Translations under genes and position numbers: made by a program | Shown: positions 61,189 to 64,000 of the stretch, piece by piece | How positions within the stretch are numbered: position 1 is the first letter of the stretch | Layout: each line of letters begins with the position of its first letter | Notes under the pieces: generated by a model | Seen by the model: only the letters and a program-made list of their open reading frames with translations | What the model was told of the DNA's origin: nothing | The model's database searches: none | NCBI GenBank assembly: GCA_003565155.1 | Contig: PXDB01000079.1 | Span: forward strand, 32,893-96,892 | DNA: 64,000 bases | Direction of reading: 5' to 3' | Source: Nitriliruptoraceae bacterium | GTDB lineage: Bacteria > Actinomycetota > Nitriliruptoria > Nitriliruptorales > Nitriliruptoraceae

Positions 61189-61314
61189 CCGGCGGGGTCA
61201 GGCCGTCACAGCTGCGCCGCTCGGTGTTCCTCTGACCGGCGGGGTCAGGCCGTCACAGCTGTGCCGCTCGGTGTTGCTCTGGCCGACGGGGTCAGGCCGT
61301 CACAGCTGCGCCGC
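61167..61314. repeat. 47-bp tandem repeat overlapping the acyltransferase stop
   Basis: Three units start at 61167, 61214 and 61261, with a partial fourth at 61308. The first two are identical; the third differs at four positions. Unit one encodes the last residues (RSVFL) and the stop. Each unit contains a hairpin CTGACC-GGCGG-GGTCAG (third copy CTGGCC/GGTCAG, stem kept through a G-T wobble). The array also overlaps the end of the small minus-strand gene at 61300. It looks like a triplicated terminator. Confidence 0.8.
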
Positions 61315-61392
61315 CTGACTCAGTTGGATGGCGGCTGCCGCGATGATGACGAGCAGCAGGACCGCCAGGGCGATGGTGGTGCCGTTGCGCAT
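61300..61392 (-). CDS. 30-residue single-pass membrane peptide
   Basis: A 30-codon frame starts at ATG 61392, 14 bp after the stop of the isomerase-like gene on the same strand. It reads RNGTTIALAVLLLVIIAAAA and then IQLSQAAQL, one hydrophobic helix with a basic N-terminus and polar end. CAGGGA lies a few bases upstream. It is too short to recognise a family; it could be a membrane-acting regulatory peptide or be unexpressed. Confidence 0.5.
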   Translation of the reverse strand: MRNGTTIALAVLLLVIIAAAAIQLSQAAQL

Positions 61393-61406
61393 GTCGTCCC
61401 TGTCCG

Positions 61407-62309
61407 TCAGGTGCCGTCGGGTGCGACCGTCGGCTGGTCCGCGTCATCCTCGGCGTAGGGCGCCTTCGCGACCACGTCGGGTCGACCGAGGACGTCCTCT
61501 GCGGGTGCGCCCGCCAGCAGCGCCTCTGCCTTGAAGCGCTCCTGGCGGAGGTAGCCGACCAGTGCGGACCGGTCGTCGAGGTAGCGGCGGCAGTCGAGTT
61601 CGAGGGTGATCGCGGTCTCGCCGCGGCCGACCGCTCCGAGCCCGCGGCGCTCATCCTCGCCGATGCTCGCGAGGAAGGACGCCAGGGGGAGGCGGCCGTG
61701 GCCGAGCGGGGCGTGGCTGTCCCTCGGTCCGCCACGGTGATCGGACACGTGCAGATGAGCGGTCTGCTCCCGTAGTTCCCGGTACGCCGCGTTGATGTCC
61801 ACCTCGGCGACCCCGAAGTGGCTGGTGTCGAGCACCACGTGGTGGAACGGGGAGAGGTGCTCGGCGGTGGTATAGCGGTGGAAGCGCACCGGGCGGTTGC
61901 CGACCGCGACCGGGTAGAGGTTCTCCACCCCCACCCGCGCGCCATGCACCGCCGCCTCGTCATCGGCCTCGTCGAGCAGCCACCGGTGGAACCCACGCTG
62001 CCACCGGTAGGGCGGGTGGACGATCATCAGGTTGGCGCCGATCGCACCGGCGAGCTCCAGCGAGCGCCGTGCCTTGTCGACGGGGTCGGTGCCGAACACC
62101 CGACGTGTCAGGAGCAGGAAGGGGCCGTGGACGACCTCGGGCCGGATCCCCTCGGAGCGGACCGCGGCCTGGACCTGCTCGGCGTCCTGCGTCGCAGGAT
62201 CCTGGGTGACCATGAGCTCCGCACCGTCGTAGCCGGCTTCGGCGATGACGCCGAAGGCCCAGTCCAGAGGACGGGCGAACAGGGATCCGGTCGAAGCGAG
62301 GAAGCGCAT
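61407..62309 (-). CDS. Sugar phosphate isomerase/epimerase-like TIM-barrel protein
   Basis: 300 residues. AP-endonuclease-2/xylose-isomerase-like barrel with VVHGPFLLL, IVHPPYRWQRGF, RVGVENLYPVA, LDTSHFGVAEVD, HLHVSDHRGG and a final metal Glu in ITLELDCRRYL. Substrate unknown; a related mycobacterial gene (Rv0498) lies in the proC neighbourhood. On the minus strand TAGCGT sits six bases before ATG 62309, so the mRNA is probably leaderless. The 30-residue peptide gene follows. Confidence 0.8.
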   Translation of the reverse strand: MRFLASTGSLFARPLDWAFGVIAEAGYDGAELMVTQDPATQDAEQVQAAVRSEGIRPEVVHGPFLLLTRRVFGTDPVDKARRSLELAGAIGANLMIVHPPYRWQRGFHRWLLDEADDEAAVHGARVGVENLYPVAVGNRPVRFHRYTTAEHLSPFHHVVLDTSHFGVAEVDINAAYRELREQTAHLHVSDHRGGPRDSHAPLGHGRLPLASFLASIGEDERRGLGAVGRGETAITLELDCRRYLDDRSALVGYLRQERFKAEALLAGAPAEDVLGRPDVVAKAPYAEDDADQPTVAPDGT

Positions 62310-62315
62310 ACCGCC

Positions 62316-62321
62316 ACGCTA
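62316..62321 (-). promoter_or_regulatory. -10 hexamer TAGCGT for a likely leaderless transcript
   Basis: Minus-strand TAGCGT, six bases, then ATG of the isomerase-like gene; no ribosome-binding site between. Same pattern as xth and zur. Confidence 0.45.
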
Positions 62322-62436
62322 CCGGTCGTCCACGCGCGAACCGGTTCCGGGTACGTCGCATCGGCGGTGGTCCGCGCCCTGCACCTTCCGGAACCCCGCC
62401 TACGGCCCAGCTACGGCGCTGAGGTGTCCACGTGGC

Positions 62437-63267
62437 TCAGGCAGCCGGGTCCTCCGCCAACTCCGCCAGCACCTCGTCGAGGGGGATGTCCCGCTCACGT
62501 GCCTCGTGCTTCGCGAGGAGCAGCGTGGTGCGGTCCGGGGTGACCCGCTGCTCGGGCACCGGGTGCGGATCGGGCGCGGGTTCGGCATCATCGGCCGGCC
62601 CAGGCCCGTCACCGTCTCCCCCGCCCACGCTGTCGGAGTTGGCGCCGCTCGCACCGTCAGCGTTGTCCCCAGGGTCCTCGTCCGTGGCGGGGGCTGGCGT
62701 CGGCTCGGGCTGCGGTGCGGGATCGGTCGCCGGCTCCGGCTCCGGCTCCGGGGCCGCGCTGCTGGCACCGGTCGGCTGGCGGAACATCTGGGTGACCCAG
62801 ATCGTGCCGTCGACGACCACGACCCCGATGCCGATCTGCGTCCAGTCACCGCCGAGGATGTTGGCCCGGTGGCTCGGGGAGTCCATCAGTGCACGGTGTA
62901 TCGCGTCGACCGAGGGCCCCCGTCCCACGTTCTCGCCGAGCTTCTGCCACCCGCTGACGCTGCCGCCGAGGTTGGGGTTGTGGTGCAGGTTGCTCGCGTT
63001 GCCCATCACGCGGCTGTGCGCTCGCGCCGCGGAGGTCAGGTCCCCGGCCACCGCCAGGGCGGGCAGGCCGTGGGCCGCGCGTGCGTCGTTGGCGGCGGCG
63101 ATGAAGGCGGCCTCGATGCCGCTGTCGGCGTGGGCTGGACCCGTGAGTGGGGGCAGGGACGCCGCCACGAGTGCCAGCGCTGCCACGAGCAGCACCGATC
63201 GCGGTCGACCCCACGCAGCGGTCCGAGAGGGCCGGTGGGATGGGCTCGGGACGAGAAGGGGTGCCAC
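62437..63267 (-). CDS. Secreted CAP-domain (SCP/PR1) protein
   Basis: 276 residues. Signal peptide (VLLVAALALVAASLPP, cleavage after AHA) then a CAP domain (about 45-165): ANDARAAHGLPAL, LGENVGRG, SPSHRANILGGDW and WVTQMFRQP. A Pro/Glu/Asp-rich linker (about 168-235) precedes a short C-terminal segment. CAP proteins are extracellular; bacterial ones are linked to envelope remodelling or adhesion. GTG 63267 has a weak ribosome site. The 5' leader resembles a c-di-GMP-I riboswitch with a hairpin-prone expression platform (CCCCACGTGGGG at 63295). Confidence 0.85.
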   Translation of the reverse strand: MAPLLVPSPSHRPSRTAAWGRPRSVLLVAALALVAASLPPLTGPAHADSGIEAAFIAAANDARAAHGLPALAVAGDLTSAARAHSRVMGNASNLHHNPNLGGSVSGWQKLGENVGRGPSVDAIHRALMDSPSHRANILGGDWTQIGIGVVVVDGTIWVTQMFRQPTGASSAAPEPEPEPATDPAPQPEPTPAPATDEDPGDNADGASGANSDSVGGGDGDGPGPADDAEPAPDPHPVPEQRVTPDRTTLLLAKHEARERDIPLDEVLAELAEDPAA

Positions 63268-63311
63268 GGGTGCGTCCGTTCAGCCTGGACGGAGCCCCAC
63301 GTGGGGGGTAG

Positions 63312-63404
63312 GAGGTTCCTTCGGTAGCCCGGTGGTCCTAGCCGCCATGCGCCCGTAGACCCGGTGCTTTGCTGACCGCCCTTTCGGACGGGGTGCCGTT
63401 GTCG
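63312..63404 (-). promoter_or_regulatory. Cyclic di-GMP-I (GEMM)-like riboswitch
   Basis: Reading the minus strand from about 63404, the RNA shows the GEMM-I order: CGGCACCCCG, stem CCGTCC-GAAA-GGGCGG with the GNRA tetraloop, the invariant-like AGCAAAGC, CCGGGTCTA, a closing hairpin, CTAGGACCA and CCGGGCTACCGAAGG. These track Vc2-type features (GGCAAACC, GAAA loop, GACGCAAAGC, GGCCUA, UAGGUAGC, GGGGUUACCGA). It lies in the leader of the CAP gene. Downstream, CCCCACGTGGGG (63295-63306) could form a control hairpin. The rest of the 303-bp gap between the CAP and glutaredoxin genes shows no other gene. Confidence 0.6.
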
Positions 63405-63570
63405 AGAAGCTCCGCCTGCGTCGTTCGCCCCCGGTATCGGCGCACGCGACGGTGCGCTTTAGGCCACCCTCATGCCAGCGATGGGTCTGGGGTAGCGCCC
63501 GGCGCCGCGCGACCCCGGTGGTTGATCACCGGGGGATAGGGTCACGCCCGCCCAACGCGGGGAGTCGTCG

Positions 63571-63855
63571 ATGGCGCGTCACCGACCCTCGATCGTCGTC
63601 TACACCCGTACCGGCTGCGGTCTGTGCGTCGCAGCCGAGCGGTTGGTGGCTCGTGAGGCGCAGCGCCGGGCGCCCCTGCCGTCCCGCGCGGACATCGAGG
63701 TGGTCGATGTCGACGCCGACGAGGAACTGGTGCGCCGTTTCGGCGTGCGCGTTCCCGTGGTGGTCGTGGACGGTCGGGAGGTGGCCGAGCTGGAGGTCTC
63801 CCGCGATGCGGTACGCGGTGCGTTGCGCGCCGCCCGACGCCGTCGGGCCGGCTGA
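63571..63855 (+). CDS. Glutaredoxin-like protein
   Basis: 94 residues. Thioredoxin fold with an N-terminal CxxC (YTRTGCGLCVAAE) and the cis-Pro strand VRVPVVVVDGREVAELEV. The C-terminus is Arg-rich. It matches small glutaredoxin-like proteins (Rv0508 type, near hemA in mycobacteria). A role in mycothiol-linked redox is plausible given mshA in the window. ATG 63571. Confidence 0.85.
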   Translation: MARHRPSIVVYTRTGCGLCVAAERLVAREAQRRAPLPSRADIEVVDVDADEELVRRFGVRVPVVVVDGREVAELEVSRDAVRGALRAARRRRAG

Positions 63856-63860
63856 GTTCC

Positions 63861-64000
63861 GCGGCTGTGCGTGCACCCCGTGCGGCCCTCGGCCGCGCGC
63901 CCGTACCGCACGGCCCGCGGCTGTGCGTGCACTCCGTGCGGTCCGCGGCCGCGCGCCCCTGCCGCACGGCCCGCGGCTGTGCGTGCACCCCGTGCGGCCC
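63861..64000. repeat. 56-bp tandem repeat array, open at window end
   Basis: The string GCGGCTGTGCGTGCAC recurs at 63861, 63917 and 63973, a period of 56 bp, with minor changes between units, and continues to the window edge. Each unit contains CCGTGCGG and CCGCACGG, which can pair. It follows the glutaredoxin-like gene by a few bases. No protein is supported on either strand. Confidence 0.75.

Noticed and set aside
63861..64000. CRISPR array
   Set aside because: Repeats are contiguous 56-bp units without unique spacers and no cas genes are seen.

Overview
The window is very GC-rich, gene-dense bacterial chromosome. Gene order and families are actinobacterial: an Rpf lytic factor, mycothiol glycosyltransferase MshA, a DUF4191 protein, an RsiG-like protein, and the blocks rsmI/tatD/rpf/ksgA/ispE and mfd/mazG/eno/ftsB/DUF501/ppx. 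Many proteins are unusually acidic and GTG starts with GTGA/ATGA stop-start overlaps are common. A deep-branching, possibly salt- or alkali-adapted actinobacterium (Nitriliruptoria-like) is my inference; no rRNA is present to test it.

Layout. 1-4.0 kb: partial GH3 glycosidase, aldose epimerase, hemolysin-III membrane protein, membrane-anchored serine hydrolase. 4.3-19.5 kb: housekeeping core with rsmI, tatD, rpf, ksgA, ispE, tRNA-Gln, a tandem universal stress protein, glmU, prs, rplY, pth, DUF4191 and mfd. 19.7-29.8 kb: accessory insertion between mfd and the ppiC/mazG/eno block, holding a Gln-rich-tailed membrane protein, an MFS pump, exonuclease III and a zinc locus (flavoprotein plus 90-residue partner, duplicated His-rich protein, SmtB-type ArsR, ZnuC, ZnuA, ZnuB, Zur). 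30-37.4 kb: PpiC lipoprotein, mazG, a zinc-ribbon protein, eno, ftsB, an S1 protein, DUF501 and ppx. 37.4-45.9 kb: MFS pump with a divergent ArsR-like regulator and a three-site operator, Nudix-NnrE fusion, tRNA-Leu, ygfZ, bcp, ppa, RsiG-like protein, asparaginase, XRE regulator. 46-52.8 kb: GNAT protein and mshA, proline catabolism pair putB/pruA, ybjN, proC. 52.9-64 kb: MacAB-type exporter, tandem repeats, AcuC-type deacetylase, an excisionase-type HTH, epimerase, acyltransferase with zinc-knuckle N-terminus, sugar-phosphate-isomerase-like gene with a 30-residue membrane peptide, a CAP-domain secreted protein behind a c-di-GMP-riboswitch-like leader, and a glutaredoxin-like protein.

Two themes stand out. 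First, zinc homeostasis: two zinc-sensor families (Zur and an ArsR with the SmtB alpha-5 site), a one-permease ABC importer, a duplicated His-rich protein, and a flavoprotein operon whose promoter overlaps a Zur-like box. Second, cyclic di-GMP: an RsiG-like protein with one perfect and one degenerate c-di-GMP motif, and a GEMM-type leader before a cell-envelope gene. Non-coding structure is also rich: mutually exclusive hairpins ahead of rplY and between znuA and znuB, a possible structured leader ahead of the GNAT-mshA operon, several perfect hairpins, and four tandem-repeat arrays (two of them at 56.5 and 63.9 kb, one spanning a stop codon at 61.2 kb, one coding inside mazG). No transposase, integrase, prophage or CRISPR array is seen.
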